Assembly (NCBI GenBank): GCA_021804355.1
Contig: JAJZHP010000004.1
Location: 1 to 49,864, forward strand
Direction: 5' to 3'
Length of the DNA: 49,864 nucleotides
DNA from: Pseudomonadota bacterium
GTDB lineage: Bacteria; Pseudomonadota; Gammaproteobacteria; Pseudomonadales; Moraxellaceae
Shown here in pieces: positions 17,232 through 34,070 of this stretch (position 1 is its first letter; every line of letters starts with the position of its first letter). The translations under genes were made by a program, and so were the position numbers. Under the pieces are notes generated by a model that searched no databases, was not told the origin of the DNA, and saw only the letters and a program-made list of their open reading frames with translations.

Positions 17232-18135
17232 ATCCTCATCGGTTGGGTACAGCCATTATCGCCCCAGGCACCCCTTGACGATCCTGGTTGCCGTTATTTT
17301 GTGGTTGCTGCATGGACTGCCCTTCCGGGTGCTGGGGTGGCTAGGCTGGGTCATAGGGTCATTGCTCTATGCCTTGCCCACATCGCGACGGCGAATTGGC
17401 CTCATTAATCTGGAAAAATGCTTCCCGGAAATGACACCTCAGGAACGCCAACACATACTCAGGCAGCATGTCATTGATCTGGCTTGTATGACGCTTGAAT
17501 ACGGCTATTTATGGTTCTCTTCGGTCGAAAGCATACGTCGACTGATGCCCATCGAGGGGTTGGAGCATCTTCAGACTTTGGCGGGTAAACCCGTTATTTT
17601 ATGTATGCCGCATTTTACCGGGCTGGATTTTGCGGGGCTGAGGGTTTCTCTGGAAACCCCGGTGGTCAGTATCTACTCCAAACAGAAAAGTGCCGATTTT
17701 GATGCCTATGTGGAATCCAAGCGACTTCGATTCAACACAGGGATCATTCTGCCGCGGCAAGCTGGAATACGTCCAGCGCTGCGTGCACTTAAGCAAGGCT
17801 ACCGACTTTACTATCTTCCTGATCAGGACTTTGGTGCGCGCGATTCCGTGTTTGCTAATTTTTTTGGTATACCGGCAGCGACCATTACCGGGCTTTCCAG
17901 GTTAGCTAAGGCTTCGGGAGCCGCCGTACTGCCCTGCTACCCGCGACGTGAACGACACGGTTACACCTTGGTGATTGAGGCCCCCATGGTTAACTTTCCC
18001 AGCGGGGATATTCAACAGGATACCGAAATGATGAACCGACATGTGGAGTCGCAGATCAGGCGGCAACCTAGTCAGTATTTTTGGCTACACAAACGATTTA
18101 AAACCCGGCCACCGGGTGCACCGGGTTTTTACTAA
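17203..18135 (+). CDS. lpxL: Lipid A late acyltransferase (HtrB/LpxL-like)
   Basis: 310 residues from ATG 17203; ATG 17191 is the alternative, and both overlap the end of the waaE-like gene. An N-terminal membrane anchor (residues 24-58) is followed by LPLAT motif I, MPHFTGLD (H137-x4-D142). E. coli LpxL has Glu at the second position; Asp is usual in the wider family. LPDQDFG and a CYPRRERHGY block follow, with the conserved tail SQYFWLHKRFKTRPPG. The enzyme transfers a secondary acyl chain to Kdo2-lipid IVA. LpxL, LpxM or LpxP cannot be told apart with certainty. The last codons also encode a terminator hairpin. Confidence 0.87.
   Translation: MNKKPEDHAESSSVGYSHYRPRHPLTILVAVILWLLHGLPFRVLGWLGWVIGSLLYALPTSRRRIGLINLEKCFPEMTPQERQHILRQHVIDLACMTLEYGYLWFSSVESIRRLMPIEGLEHLQTLAGKPVILCMPHFTGLDFAGLRVSLETPVVSIYSKQKSADFDAYVESKRLRFNTGIILPRQAGIRPALRALKQGYRLYYLPDQDFGARDSVFANFFGIPAATITGLSRLAKASGAAVLPCYPRRERHGYTLVIEAPMVNFPSGDIQQDTEMMNRHVESQIRRQPSQYFWLHKRFKTRPPGAPGFY
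18100..18130. terminator. Bidirectional intrinsic terminator between lpxL-like and mrcA
   Basis: AAAACCCGG (18100-18108) pairs with CCGGGTTTT (18121-18129), a 9-bp stem with a 12-base loop. It has T-runs on the outside in both reading directions. It lies inside the last 36 bases of the lpxL-like gene and 16 bases beyond the stop of the convergent mrcA, so it can end both transcripts. Confidence 0.8.
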
Positions 18136-18145
18136 GCTAACCTCG

Positions 18146-20461
18146 TTAGAATAACTGATCATTGCTCGTACTCCCGGTGGCGGGCGTCGTAGGCGTGCTT
18201 TGAGGCGCCTGGTCAGCGGGGAGATACTCCATATAACCATCAGGGTCGGTACTGCTGGTAGGTTGGCCACTGACCTTGCTGGTCCATACGGCAGCCAACC
18301 CTGAAGGCATGCTCCAGCCCAGCACGGGTGTAGATGCCAAAGCGCGCTCCATGAAGCTGTTCCAAACAGGTACCGCAGCTACCCCACCAAATTCCCCTGA
18401 GCCGAGCGATGCGGGGTTGTCATACCCTACCCAGGTCACAGCGACTAACGTAGGGCTATAGCCATCAAACCAGGCATCACGTGCATCATTGGTGGTGCCG
18501 GTCTTGCCAGCCACATCATTACGCCCTAAAGCTAAGGCGCCACGACCCGTACCATGGACGATGACATCGCGCAGTATGCTGTTCATCTGAAAAGCGACCG
18601 TGGCAGGAATCACTCGGGGTGCATGTCCAGTCATCTGGGTTGCATCGCAGCCTGGGCATACACTCAGGGACTGTGAGCGGAACAAAGTCTTGCCATGAGC
18701 GTCGGAAATATGATCAATAAAATAAGGATTAATGCGATAGCCACCGTTGGCAAAGGTGGCATAACCGGTAGCCATTTGTAGCGGTAAGGCATCAACCGAT
18801 CCTAGGGCCAAAGTCAGATTATGCGGCATCTGATTCACAGGTAACCCAAACCTTCCCAGGTACCTGAGGACGGGATCTATCCCCTGGGCCTGGAGCAGGC
18901 GTATGGAAACCAGGTTGCGGGAAAGGTAGAGGGCTCGTCGTAGGGTAATGGGGCCCATGAATTCGCCATCATCATTCTGCGGATTCCAGACCTGATCACC
19001 ATAAGTAAAACTTAAGGGAGCATCATTGATCATGGATGCCGGGGTATAACCATGATCGAGCGCTGAGGCATAAATAAAGGGTTTGATGGATGAGCCGACT
19101 TGGCGTCCCCCCTGAATAACACGATTATATTTGCTGGCAAAGAAGTCAAAACCACCGACCAAAGCCTGTAGAGAGCCATCGCGTGGATCCAGCGCTACCA
19201 GTAAGCCTTGGACCTGAGGAAGTTCAGCGAGTTCCCATCCTTGCGCGGTATGCAGACAACGAATAATGTCGCCGGTTTTGACCAGTTCGGAGGCTAGGTG
19301 CGGGGGTAGACCTATACGACCTGACCCCAAGGATTTACGAGCCCACGATAGCCCTGACCAGGGAATGATAATGTTTTCACCATCACGCAAATTTACATGG
19401 ATGGACTGTTGATCGACTTGTTCCACTTCACCAGGCTCAAGGCCATTGATGGCATGAAAATCATTAATATCAGCATTATGTGCCTCAGGTCCACGGTAGC
19501 CATGACGGTGATCATAAGCGACCAGGCCATCACGAACTGCAAGGTTGGCGGCGTTCTGACGTTCTGCAGGTACGGTGGTATACACCTTCCAGCCTGAGGT
19601 ATAGATATCTTCGCCAAAGCGCTGGACCAGGGTGTCACGCACCATCTCGGCCAGATAGAGGCCATTAACCTCAGATACGGTGCCACGATAATTGAGACCT
19701 ACAGGGGCATGCACCGCTTGTTCATATTGTTTGTCTGAGATATAGCCCAGGGTATGCATACGTCCCAGTATCCAGTTACGTCGCTCCATGGCCCGAGGAG
19801 CATCATCCACCGGGTTATATCGTGAAGGTGCTTTAGGTAGCCCAGCAATCATGGCGAGCTGGGGCAAATTCAGATCACGGATATTTTTACCGAAATAGAC
19901 TTGTGCCGCAGCGGCTATGCCGTAAGCGCGATGGCCTAAAAATATCTTGTTGACATAGAGCGTCAGGATTTCCTGTTTGGTCAGGGACTGTTCGATTTCA
20001 TGCGCCAACAATATTTCAGTGAACTTGCGTGAGAATGTTTTTTCGCGGGAAAGAAAGTAGTTCTTCGCTACTTGCATGGTAATGGTGGATCCGCCGGATT
20101 GTATGCTCCCGGTAGTAACAAGCTCGAAAGCTGCGCGCGCAAGGCCGCGAGGGTCTATACCTTCATGGGAGAAGAAGCGGTCATCCTCGGCAGCTGTGAC
20201 AGCCTGTATGAACAGCGGTGGAATCTGACGGTAGGTGAGTGGGGTGGTATGTTCCTCACCATATTCGGCGATCAGGTGGCCGTCTTTACTGAGAATCTGC
20301 AGAGGCGTTTTAAATTCTATATGCTTAAGACTTTCCACGTCCGGCAATTGTGGCACGAGGTGCAAATAAATGCCGCTAAGTATGAGTAGCAGCCCACAAA
20401 CTGGGAAAAGTGCCGCCGCCAGACCCGTAAATATTGCGCTAGACTTGGATGCATTGTTCAT
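18146..20461 (-). CDS. mrcA: Class A penicillin-binding protein 1A
   Basis: 771 residues, anchored by one N-terminal helix (residues 13-33). The glycosyltransferase family 51 domain has catalytic Glu92 in AAEDDRFFSHEG, then SGGSTITMQVAKN and FLGHRAYGIAAAAQVYFGK. An OB-like insert (about 320-415) precedes the transpeptidase domain with the SxxK Ser457-Lys460 (GSSIKPF), SRN (514-516) and KTG (653-655). The enzyme polymerises and cross-links peptidoglycan in the periplasm. It is divergent from pilM, the usual mrcA/pilM junction of gammaproteobacteria, and converges on the lpxL-like gene. Confidence 0.96.
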   Translation of the reverse strand: MNNASKSSAIFTGLAAALFPVCGLLLILSGIYLHLVPQLPDVESLKHIEFKTPLQILSKDGHLIAEYGEEHTTPLTYRQIPPLFIQAVTAAEDDRFFSHEGIDPRGLARAAFELVTTGSIQSGGSTITMQVAKNYFLSREKTFSRKFTEILLAHEIEQSLTKQEILTLYVNKIFLGHRAYGIAAAAQVYFGKNIRDLNLPQLAMIAGLPKAPSRYNPVDDAPRAMERRNWILGRMHTLGYISDKQYEQAVHAPVGLNYRGTVSEVNGLYLAEMVRDTLVQRFGEDIYTSGWKVYTTVPAERQNAANLAVRDGLVAYDHRHGYRGPEAHNADINDFHAINGLEPGEVEQVDQQSIHVNLRDGENIIIPWSGLSWARKSLGSGRIGLPPHLASELVKTGDIIRCLHTAQGWELAELPQVQGLLVALDPRDGSLQALVGGFDFFASKYNRVIQGGRQVGSSIKPFIYASALDHGYTPASMINDAPLSFTYGDQVWNPQNDDGEFMGPITLRRALYLSRNLVSIRLLQAQGIDPVLRYLGRFGLPVNQMPHNLTLALGSVDALPLQMATGYATFANGGYRINPYFIDHISDAHGKTLFRSQSLSVCPGCDATQMTGHAPRVIPATVAFQMNSILRDVIVHGTGRGALALGRNDVAGKTGTTNDARDAWFDGYSPTLVAVTWVGYDNPASLGSGEFGGVAAVPVWNSFMERALASTPVLGWSMPSGLAAVWTSKVSGQPTSSTDPDGYMEYLPADQAPQSTPTTPATGSTSNDQLF

Positions 20462-20545
20462 TGGATTTTAGGGATTTGGCTCAGTTAGAAAAAAGGGGAT
20501 AGAGATGATAATCAATTATATGCTGAAAACATGCTTGAGATCTAA

Positions 20546-20574
20546 TTGCAATCGTGCTAGGACTAGTATTTAAT
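20546..20574 (+). promoter_or_regulatory. Probable sigma-70 promoter of the pilM operon
   Basis: TTGCAA (20546-20551), a 17-base spacer and TTTAAT (20569-20574) lie 65 bases before the pilM start, in the 178-base divergent gap with mrcA. The match is moderate but the spacing is ideal. Confidence 0.5.
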
Positions 20575-20588
20575 GTAGTAGTGCATGA

Positions 20589-21697
<1,109 letters not shown>

Positions 21698-21698
<1 letters not shown>

Positions 21699-22333
21699 TG
21701 GCCAAGATCAATCTACTTCCTCATCGACAAGAAAGGCGCCGTGAGCAGCGCAGCGCATTTGCCCTGGTATGTATTATGGCTGCAGGTCTGGCCATATTTC
21801 TGGTGATGGCTTGGAATAGCGAAGTAGGTAGCCAGCTGGATATGCAAAATCAGCGCAACGCCTATATCGATAGTGAAACATCGAAGCTAGATACGGACAT
21901 CAAGACCATCAATGATCTGCAAAAGCGTAAGGATGACTTGCTAAAACGCATGAAAGTGATTCAGGAACTGCAGGGGCGCAGACCTGTCATTGTGCGTATC
22001 TTTGATGAAATGGTACGAGTCATGCCGGACGGCGTGTACCTGACGGATTTTGAGCGACATGGCGATGGTTTCCATATCGAAGGCATAGCTAATGACAACA
22101 ACGATGTGTCGACATTGATGCGCAATATTCAAGCATCACCCTGGTTTAAAAATGCTGCCCTTAAAAAGGTGCAGGCGGTGCCTGACACCACATCGTCTAA
22201 TACGGATGGGTCGTCACATAAAAGCCAATTTAGCATGGATTTTGAGTTGCAGATCCCTGATCTGGTGGGAGTAGATAAGTCTGGAAGCCAGAAGTCTACC
22301 CAGTCAGCAACTGGCAAGGCAGGTGGAAAATGA
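21698..22333 (+). CDS. pilN: Type IV pilus alignment protein PilN
   Basis: 211 residues. The N-terminal INLLPHRQERR motif is the PilM-binding tail. One transmembrane helix follows (about residues 23-42), then a coiled coil (60-90) and a periplasmic ferredoxin-like domain (DGVYLTDFERHGDGFHIEGIA). The C-terminal ~30 residues are Ser/Lys-rich and low in complexity. PilN pairs with PilO to bridge the cytoplasmic motor and the outer-membrane secretin. Its ATG shares one base with the pilM stop. Confidence 0.95.
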
Positions 22334-23001
22334 ATCTGGATGCCCTAAAGAGTCTGGATCTGGAAAAGATCCAAGCCAGCTGGCGTAGCTTGGATCCAGA
22401 AAACATAGGCGGATGGCCACTGGCTTTTCGTGTTTTGATTTGGGCCTTGATTGTGGTGGCTATTCTTTTTGGCGGGTACATGCTGATGGTCTCTGACAAG
22501 CTAGACCAGTTGAAGAGCGCGCAGCAAGCCGAGGTGAGTAAAAAAGCTGATTTTGAAACCAAGGCATTTAAGGCATCTAACCTGGATGTTTACCGCAAGC
22601 AGTTAGCCGAGATGGAAGACTCTTTTGGTGCCTTGCTCAGGCAATTGCCTAAAGAAACCGAAGTTCCTGGCCTACTGGAGGACATCAATCAGACGGGCTT
22701 GGGTAGTGGCCTTGATTTTGAGTCCATTAATTTGCTCCCTGAAGTTACTCAGGAATTCTATGCAGAGGACCCCATCGATATCAAAGTCAAGGGTGACTAC
22801 CACGCTTTTGGCAGTTTTGTCAGTGGCATTGCAGCCCTGCCTCGTATCGTTACCTTGCATGATTTTAAAGTAGTTCCCGTAGGCACCCGTGCTGCAGGGG
22901 ATAATGCCCCCCCGTTGCTGTCTATGGATATTACCGCTAAAACCTACCGTTATCTGGATAAGAAGTCAGATAAGTCGGCGGCTGGAGACAAGAAAAAATG
23001 A
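22330..23001 (+). CDS. pilO: Type IV pilus alignment protein PilO
   Basis: 223 residues, starting within the pilN stop (ATGA overlap). A cytoplasmic N-terminus of about 35 residues is followed by one membrane helix (residues 36-56), a coiled coil and a periplasmic domain with LPKETEVPGLLEDINQTG and YHAFGSFVSGIAALPRIVTL, standard PilO features. It dimerises with PilN. The Lys/Ser-rich C-terminal tail is unremarkable. Confidence 0.95.
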   Translation: MNLDALKSLDLEKIQASWRSLDPENIGGWPLAFRVLIWALIVVAILFGGYMLMVSDKLDQLKSAQQAEVSKKADFETKAFKASNLDVYRKQLAEMEDSFGALLRQLPKETEVPGLLEDINQTGLGSGLDFESINLLPEVTQEFYAEDPIDIKVKGDYHAFGSFVSGIAALPRIVTLHDFKVVPVGTRAAGDNAPPLLSMDITAKTYRYLDKKSDKSAAGDKKK

Positions 23002-23531
23002 TCAGACCGTATCTGACAGTCCTGCTGATGATAAGCATGGCCTTGATGCTGGCGGCCTGTGGTCATTCCAGCATGGATGAATTGCAGGGCGAACTTACCG
23101 CTATCAAGCTTAAACCCAGAGGTAAGATTGATCCCGTGCCTGAGCCGGTGATTATGCCGACTTTTACCTATGCGGCGCATCAGCTACGCAGCCCGTTTAC
23201 GCCCTATACCAATGCACAGAATTTACAGCCTTTGGCTGGAAAAAAGGTTGAACCTGATCTGAACAGGCCCAAAGAGGCGCTGGAACAGTTCCCGCTGGAA
23301 GCTCTCCATATGCGCGGAACCTTGGACTGGGCTAAATCAGGAAAAATTGAGCAGGCGATCGTACAAGATCCTCTGGGTCAGGAACATTTTGTGAAGGTAG
23401 GCAATTACCTGGGCAAAAATCAGGGCAAAGTGAGTGCAATAACTTCAACGCGCATCAGCATTGTTGAAATTGTACCCGATGGTAAGGATGGTTGGGTGGA
23501 ACGTCCACGCAGCTTGGGTTTGAACGAATAA
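22998..23531 (+). CDS. pilP: Type IV pilus assembly lipoprotein PilP
   Basis: 177 residues with a lipoprotein signal: hydrophobic stretch then LMLAAC, lipidated Cys21. After an unstructured linker with RSPFTPY comes the beta-sandwich domain (PLEALHMRGTLDWA, VKVGNYLGKNQGKVSAI, ISIVEIVPDG). PilP connects PilNO to the N0 domain of the PilQ secretin. The start overlaps the pilO stop by four bases. Confidence 0.95.
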   Translation: MIRPYLTVLLMISMALMLAACGHSSMDELQGELTAIKLKPRGKIDPVPEPVIMPTFTYAAHQLRSPFTPYTNAQNLQPLAGKKVEPDLNRPKEALEQFPLEALHMRGTLDWAKSGKIEQAIVQDPLGQEHFVKVGNYLGKNQGKVSAITSTRISIVEIVPDGKDGWVERPRSLGLNE

Positions 23532-23557
23532 GCATGGATACACTGGAGACATGAATC

Positions 23558-25681
23558 ATGTATAGCTTGATCAACATACAGCGTCCGGTGTACCGGCAGG
23601 ATAAGAAGCCTATGCGAGGATGGTGCGTTGGTTTGTCCATGATGCTATTTTCACTGATAGCTGCAGCAGGTCAGCCGGTATTATTGCAAAAGGTGGATGT
23701 CACGACCTTGCCAGGCGATGAGACCCAGCTTTTGCTGACGTTTGATGGTACACCGCCAGAGCCGCAAACCTATGATATTGAACAGCCTGCCCGCATCAGT
23801 GTTGACCTGGGGGGAGTGCGTAGTGGACTTAGCTCTAAATACCTGACACTGGGTACTGGCAATGCACAAAGTATGACAGTGCTGGATACACCCAGGCGTA
23901 CTCGTTTGATTATTAAGCTGGCCTCCATGACGGGGCATGTTGAACAAGTTCAAGGTCATCAGCTCATTCTGCGTATAGGTGCTGCTGAACGCACCGCAAC
24001 GGCAGGACATGGACAGATTAACAAAGTGACGGCTCATCCCGCCGATCAAAGTGTAGAAAATATTGACTTTCATCGTGGCAAAGAGGGCGATGGCCAGCTT
24101 CAACTAGAGCTTTCTGATCCGGGTATGTCAGTGGATGTCAAGCAGGAAGGTAATCGTATCATTGCCAGGTTGCCAGGGGCGTCTTTACCTGATCGTCTCA
24201 AGCACAAACTGGATGTCACGGATTTCGCTACACCGGTAAGTTATATCAATGTGGCGTCGGATAAAACGGGCACCGTGATTACCGTGCAGCCGCATGGCGA
24301 ATACGAATATCTGGCGTTTCAGGCGGATAAGCACTTTACCATCAGCGTTAAACCCATGACGACTGAAGAAAAGCAGAAAAAGAACCAATTTGCTTACACC
24401 GGCCAGAAACTCTCACTGAACTTTCAGGATATCGATGTACGTTCCGTATTACAGTTAATCGCTGATTTTACCTCCTTGAATCTGGTTGCCAGTGATACCG
24501 TGACAGGAAAGATAACACTGCGTCTGCAGAATGTTCCCTGGGATCAGGCTCTGGACTTGATACTCAAAACCAAGGGTTTGGCCAAGCGCACGGTAGGCAA
24601 TGTCATGTTGGTGGCTCCTGCTGATGAAATTGCCCGCCGTGAAAAGGAGGAGTTGGAGTCCAATAAGCAGGTTGATGCCCTGGCTCCCCTGCATACGGAG
24701 TTCTTACAGGTCAGCTATGCTAAGGCTGCTGATATTGCCCTCCTGGCACAAAAGATCATTAGCCCTCGTGGGAGTCTGAGTACAGATTCTCGTACTAATA
24801 CGCTGATCATCAATGAAACCGCCAAGACGATTGATGATATTCGTGACTTGGTACGCCGTTTGGATGTTCCAGTTCGTCAAGTGATGATTGAAGCCAGGGT
24901 AGTGCTTGCCAATACCAGCACGGATAAGGAAATGGGTGTGAGCTGGGGCATAGACGGCTCCAAGATCGGCAGCAACTCGGCCATATTATACGGCGGGTCG
25001 AACCAGACCATGCTGGATTCTGCAAACTGGTACTCCAATGCTATGGCTAACCCGGGTACACCGCAGATACGTACGATTTCCTACCCACAGAATTTGGCTG
25101 TTGATATGAGTGCGCGTCAAACCGGGGGGTCATCTTTTGCCCTGGGCTTTGTCAATTCGCGTGGCGACTTGTTGAATCTTGAGCTATCAGCATTCCAGTC
25201 TGAGGGGCATGGAGAAGTGGTTGCCAGTCCAAGGGTGATGACAGCGGATAAGGCAACGGCTCGCATCGCCTCGGGTCAACAGATACCCTACCAGCAGGCA
25301 ACGTCCAGTGGTGCGACCTCGACTTCCTTTGTCAATGCCGTACTAGCTCTTGAAGTCACGCCCAGCATTACCCCGGATGGTCGCATACAGATGAGCCTTT
25401 TGGTTAATAAGGATTCGCCGAGTACTTCCGTGAGCAATAACCAGCTGCTGATTGATACCAATAGCATCAAAACCAGCGTTTTGGTCAATGACGGCGAGAC
25501 TGTGGTCTTGGGTGGGATCTATCAGACCTCGGTCACTAAAGGTGTCCTCAAGGTGCCTCTGTTGGGTGATATTCCCTACTTGGGAGCTCTGTTCCGCAAG
25601 GATACTACCGTGACATCCAAGCAAGAGTTGCTGATTTTTATCACTCCAACTATTTATAACGATGTCGTTGCCCAGCGTTGA
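23558..25681 (+). CDS. pilQ: Type IV pilus secretin PilQ
   Basis: 707 residues with an N-terminal signal sequence (residues 20-40; the start may be further in). AMIN domains lie around 45-130 and 155-260 (peptidoglycan binding). A secretin N0/STN domain starts near 290 ([22 protein letters not shown]) and an N1 repeat near 370-430. The C-terminal secretin barrel has [45 protein letters not shown] and [15 protein letters not shown]. It forms the outer-membrane pore for the pilus. The last 20 bases overlap aroK. Confidence 0.96.
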   Translation: MYSLINIQRPVYRQDKKPMRGWCVGLSMMLFSLIAAAGQPVLLQKVDVTTLPGDETQLLLTFDGTPPEPQTYDIEQPARISVDLGGVRSGLSSKYLTLGTGNAQSMTVLDTPRRTRLIIKLASMTGHVEQVQGHQLILRIGAAERTATAGHGQINKVTAHPADQSVENIDFHRGKEGDGQLQLELSDPGMSVDVKQEGNRIIARLPGASLPDRLKHKLDVTDFATPVSYINVASDKTGTVITVQPHGEYEYLAFQADKHFTISVKPMTTEEKQKKNQFAYTGQKLSLNFQDIDVRSVLQLIADFTSLNLVASDTVTGKITLRLQNVPWDQALDLILKTKGLAKRTVGNVMLVAPADEIARREKEELESNKQVDALAPLHTEFLQVSYAKAADIALLAQKIISPRGSLSTDSRTNTLIINETAKTIDDIRDLVRRLDVPVRQVMIEARVVLANTSTDKEMGVSWGIDGSKIGSNSAILYGGSNQTMLDSANWYSNAMANPGTPQIRTISYPQNLAVDMSARQTGGSSFALGFVNSRGDLLNLELSAFQSEGHGEVVASPRVMTADKATARIASGQQIPYQQATSSGATSTSFVNAVLALEVTPSITPDGRIQMSLLVNKDSPSTSVSNNQLLIDTNSIKTSVLVNDGETVVLGGIYQTSVTKGVLKVPLLGDIPYLGALFRKDTTVTSKQELLIFITPTIYNDVVAQR

Positions 25682-26186
25682 TCGGATATTTCTGGTCGGC
25701 CCCATGGGGGCCGGCAAGAGCACCATAGGCAGGCAGTTAGCTGATTTACTGGATCTGGAGTTTATCGATACCGATCAAGAAATTGAGCGGCGAACCGGTG
25801 CCGATATCCCCTGGATATTTGATGTTGAAGGTGAGCAGGGATTTCGTGATCGTGAAGAGTTGGTCATTGACTCCCTGACCCAACGCTCCCGTCTTGTATT
25901 GGCGACGGGCGGTGGAGCTGTCATGCGTCCAGCTAATCGAGAGCATCTGCATGGGCGTGGTTTTGTCATTTACCTGTGTACGACGGTAGCCCAGCAGTTG
26001 GAGCGGACGGCGCGCGATCGACACCGGCCCTTGCTACAGACACCCGACCCAGAAAAGACTTTACGTGATCTTCAAGCGGCAAGAGATCCCCTGTATCGTG
26101 AAGTAGCGCATGCTGTGGTGAGTACTGAAGGCGGCTTGGCGCGCGACGTCACGCAACGTATTATCAAGCTTTTACGTCTATCCTAG
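25662..26186 (+). CDS. aroK: Shikimate kinase
   Basis: 174 residues starting 20 bases inside pilQ. The Walker A loop GPMGAGKST (residues 13-21) and the shikimate-binding D-x-D (FIDTDQEIE), FRDREE and ATGGGAV blocks are all present, as is the lid RDRHRPLL. It phosphorylates shikimate in the chorismate pathway. The pilQ-aroK-aroB order is conserved in gammaproteobacteria. Confidence 0.97.
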   Translation: MSLPSVDRIFLVGPMGAGKSTIGRQLADLLDLEFIDTDQEIERRTGADIPWIFDVEGEQGFRDREELVIDSLTQRSRLVLATGGGAVMRPANREHLHGRGFVIYLCTTVAQQLERTARDRHRPLLQTPDPEKTLRDLQAARDPLYREVAHAVVSTEGGLARDVTQRIIKLLRLS

Positions 26187-26244
26187 CCCAAGGCTTGACC
26201 AACAAGCTACAATGCTGACCTTCTACCGTGACAGGATTGTTCCC

Positions 26245-27330
26245 ATGCTGACGGTCAACGTGCCCTTAAAGGATTATCCTTACCCCATCCATATCGGAGC
26301 AGGTACAGCTCGCCGTGCCGACTTGCTCAAGCCGCATCTACGCGGTCGACAAGTTTTAGTCGTGACGAACCCCACGGTGTCATCCCTCTATGGATCGACG
26401 CTTATTGAACTGCTGCAGGGCATGGATTTGATCGTAGCTGAGCATCGGTTGCCCGATGGCGAGGTCTACAAGGATCTGGAGCATGTCAGTACGATTTTTG
26501 ATACGCTGTTGCAGCAGGGCTACGATCGACGTTGTACCATATTGGCTCTGGGCGGTGGCGTGATCGGTGATATGGCGGGTTTTGCAGCCGCCTGTTATCA
26601 GCGCGGTGTCAATTTTATCCAAATGCCAACCACATTGCTGGCTCAGGTAGATTCCAGTGTGGGGGGAAAGACGGGCGTCAATCATCCCCGGGGAAAAAAT
26701 ATGATAGGGGCGTTTAAACAGCCCTCATTGGTGATGATAGACACGGATTTTCTGACTTCATTACCAGCCAGAGAGTTCTCTGCAGGACTGGCAGAAGTGA
26801 TCAAGTATGCGCTGATACGCGATGCAGGTTTCTTTAGCTGGCTAGAAAAGCATATGCCAGCCTTAATGGCACGTGAACCTAAGCCCTTGGCAGAGGCTAT
26901 TGCAAAAAGTTGTCAGCACAAGGCGGATGTGGTCGTAGCTGATGAGTTTGAGCAGGGAGAGCGGGCATTACTAAATTTAGGCCATACTTTTGGACATGCG
27001 ATAGAAACTCATACCGGATATAGTCAATGGTTGCACGGAGAAGCGGTTGCCGTAGGCTTGGTGATGGCTGCACGTCTCTCCTCGCATCGAGGAGGACTGC
27101 GGGTGGCCGAGGTGGGGCGGGTTAAGAGGCTCTTACAAGCAGCTAATTTGCCGCTCAGTCCTCCTAAAGATATGACAGCTGCCCATTTTCTGGCATGTAT
27201 GGGGCACGACAAAAAAATATTGGATGGGCAGCAGCGCTTGATCTTAATGGCAGAGTTTGGTCACTCCGAGATCGTTGTACTTTCCCAGGAAGAATTGGCG
27301 AGAGAAGTTGAGGTCTTGTTGCATGAATAA
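26245..27330 (+). CDS. aroB: 3-dehydroquinate synthase
   Basis: 361 residues from ATG 26245, matching the usual length (362 in E. coli) and the family start MLTVNVPLKDYPYPI; an in-frame ATG at 26212 would add 11 non-conserved residues. NAD-binding LGGGVIGDMAGFAAA, QMPTTLLAQVDSSVGGKTGVN and the metal ligands in ALLNLGHTFGHAIE and WLHGEAVAVG are visible. It makes 3-dehydroquinate from DAHP. The stop overlaps the following SPOR gene. Confidence 0.97.
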   Translation: MLTVNVPLKDYPYPIHIGAGTARRADLLKPHLRGRQVLVVTNPTVSSLYGSTLIELLQGMDLIVAEHRLPDGEVYKDLEHVSTIFDTLLQQGYDRRCTILALGGGVIGDMAGFAAACYQRGVNFIQMPTTLLAQVDSSVGGKTGVNHPRGKNMIGAFKQPSLVMIDTDFLTSLPAREFSAGLAEVIKYALIRDAGFFSWLEKHMPALMAREPKPLAEAIAKSCQHKADVVVADEFEQGERALLNLGHTFGHAIETHTGYSQWLHGEAVAVGLVMAARLSSHRGGLRVAEVGRVKRLLQAANLPLSPPKDMTAAHFLACMGHDKKILDGQQRLILMAEFGHSEIVVLSQEELAREVEVLLHE

Positions 27331-28009
27331 AACGCATACGGCCAGTGTATTGCTGTTTGCGATAAGTCTCGCTCTGGTAGTCCTTTATCTACGCTTGGCG
27401 GCCCCCTGGGCACAGGTACAGGAAGACCAGCCCTTGGATCTTGCTCCGGCCATTGATCCTGCTAAATTGATTGCCAGCAATCGCGATCTAGGGCAATTCC
27501 CGGCAGAGATGATTCCTCTGGTCAATCCGGTAGCCCAGGTGAGTCAGGCTGCTCCCGCCGTATCAAGCACGGGGGGGGATCATGCCGAGACGACCGTTGA
27601 AGCATCCCTGCGAGCTGATTACCGCCATGATGTGGGGTGGTGGCAGCATCAGGACCCCAGTCACTGGGTGGTTCAGGTGCTAGGCGCTAGTAGTGAAGCT
27701 GCTGTGGTGACCTATATCTCAGGGCAGCCTGATGCCAGCTTATTTTCCTATTACGAGATACAAAAACAGGGACAGCCCTGGTTTGTTGTTGTCTTTGGAG
27801 ACTTCTCCAGTCGTGAACTCGCTGCAGGTATTGCTGAAACGCATGATTTCGGCTCAGGTTCTCAGGCATTTGCTAAAAGTGTGACCAGCATAGTGGTTGA
27901 TTTGACGCCGCCGCCTACCGTGGTTGCTCCTGTCAGTTCTGAACCCGCTACGCTTGCTGCTCCAGCAGGGGGTGTGGTGCCTGAGCATGCTGTTCCTGCC
28001 CTTCCCTAA
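27323..28009 (+). CDS. Membrane-anchored SPOR-domain protein (DamX-like)
   Basis: 228 residues from ATG 27323, overlapping the aroB stop by 8 bases. One transmembrane helix (residues 7-27) is followed by a Pro/Ala-rich linker and a SPOR domain: HWVVQVLGASSEAAVVTYI, then YYEIQKQGQPWFVVVFGDF. SPOR domains bind denuded septal peptidoglycan. DamX holds the same place after aroB in E. coli, but there it has a long N-terminal part with an ATPase-like neighbour; this version is short and has a Val/Pro/Ala tail after the domain. A cell-division role is inferred from domain and place. Confidence 0.85.
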   Translation: MNKTHTASVLLFAISLALVVLYLRLAAPWAQVQEDQPLDLAPAIDPAKLIASNRDLGQFPAEMIPLVNPVAQVSQAAPAVSSTGGDHAETTVEASLRADYRHDVGWWQHQDPSHWVVQVLGASSEAAVVTYISGQPDASLFSYYEIQKQGQPWFVVVFGDFSSRELAAGIAETHDFGSGSQAFAKSVTSIVVDLTPPPTVVAPVSSEPATLAAPAGGVVPEHAVPALP

Positions 28010-28039
28010 GGAAAATATAGAGAGGGTGGACATCGGCGA

Positions 28040-28068
28040 TTGTTACTGACATCATAAATGTGTAAAAT
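28040..28068 (+). promoter_or_regulatory. Sigma-70 promoter upstream of gltB
   Basis: TTGTTA (28040-28045), a 17-base spacer and TAAAAT (28063-28068) give a strong match 80 bases before the gltB ATG. The leader then contains a small hairpin, TGCCCG-N7-CGGGCA, near 28092-28111 with no U-tract. Confidence 0.7.
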
Positions 28069-28147
28069 GGCTAGCCTTTTTTGTCGGTGTCGTGCCCGTT
28101 AAGTCCGGGCAGTTCCATTCAACTCTCAGCTTTCATGGGTGCCGCCA

Positions 28148-34067
<5,920 letters not shown>

Positions 34068-34070
34068 GTG

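Noticed and set aside
20501-20522. Fur-box-like GATAATCAATTAT between mrcA and pilM
   Set aside because: Only about half of the 19-base consensus fits and neither gene is an expected iron-regulated target.
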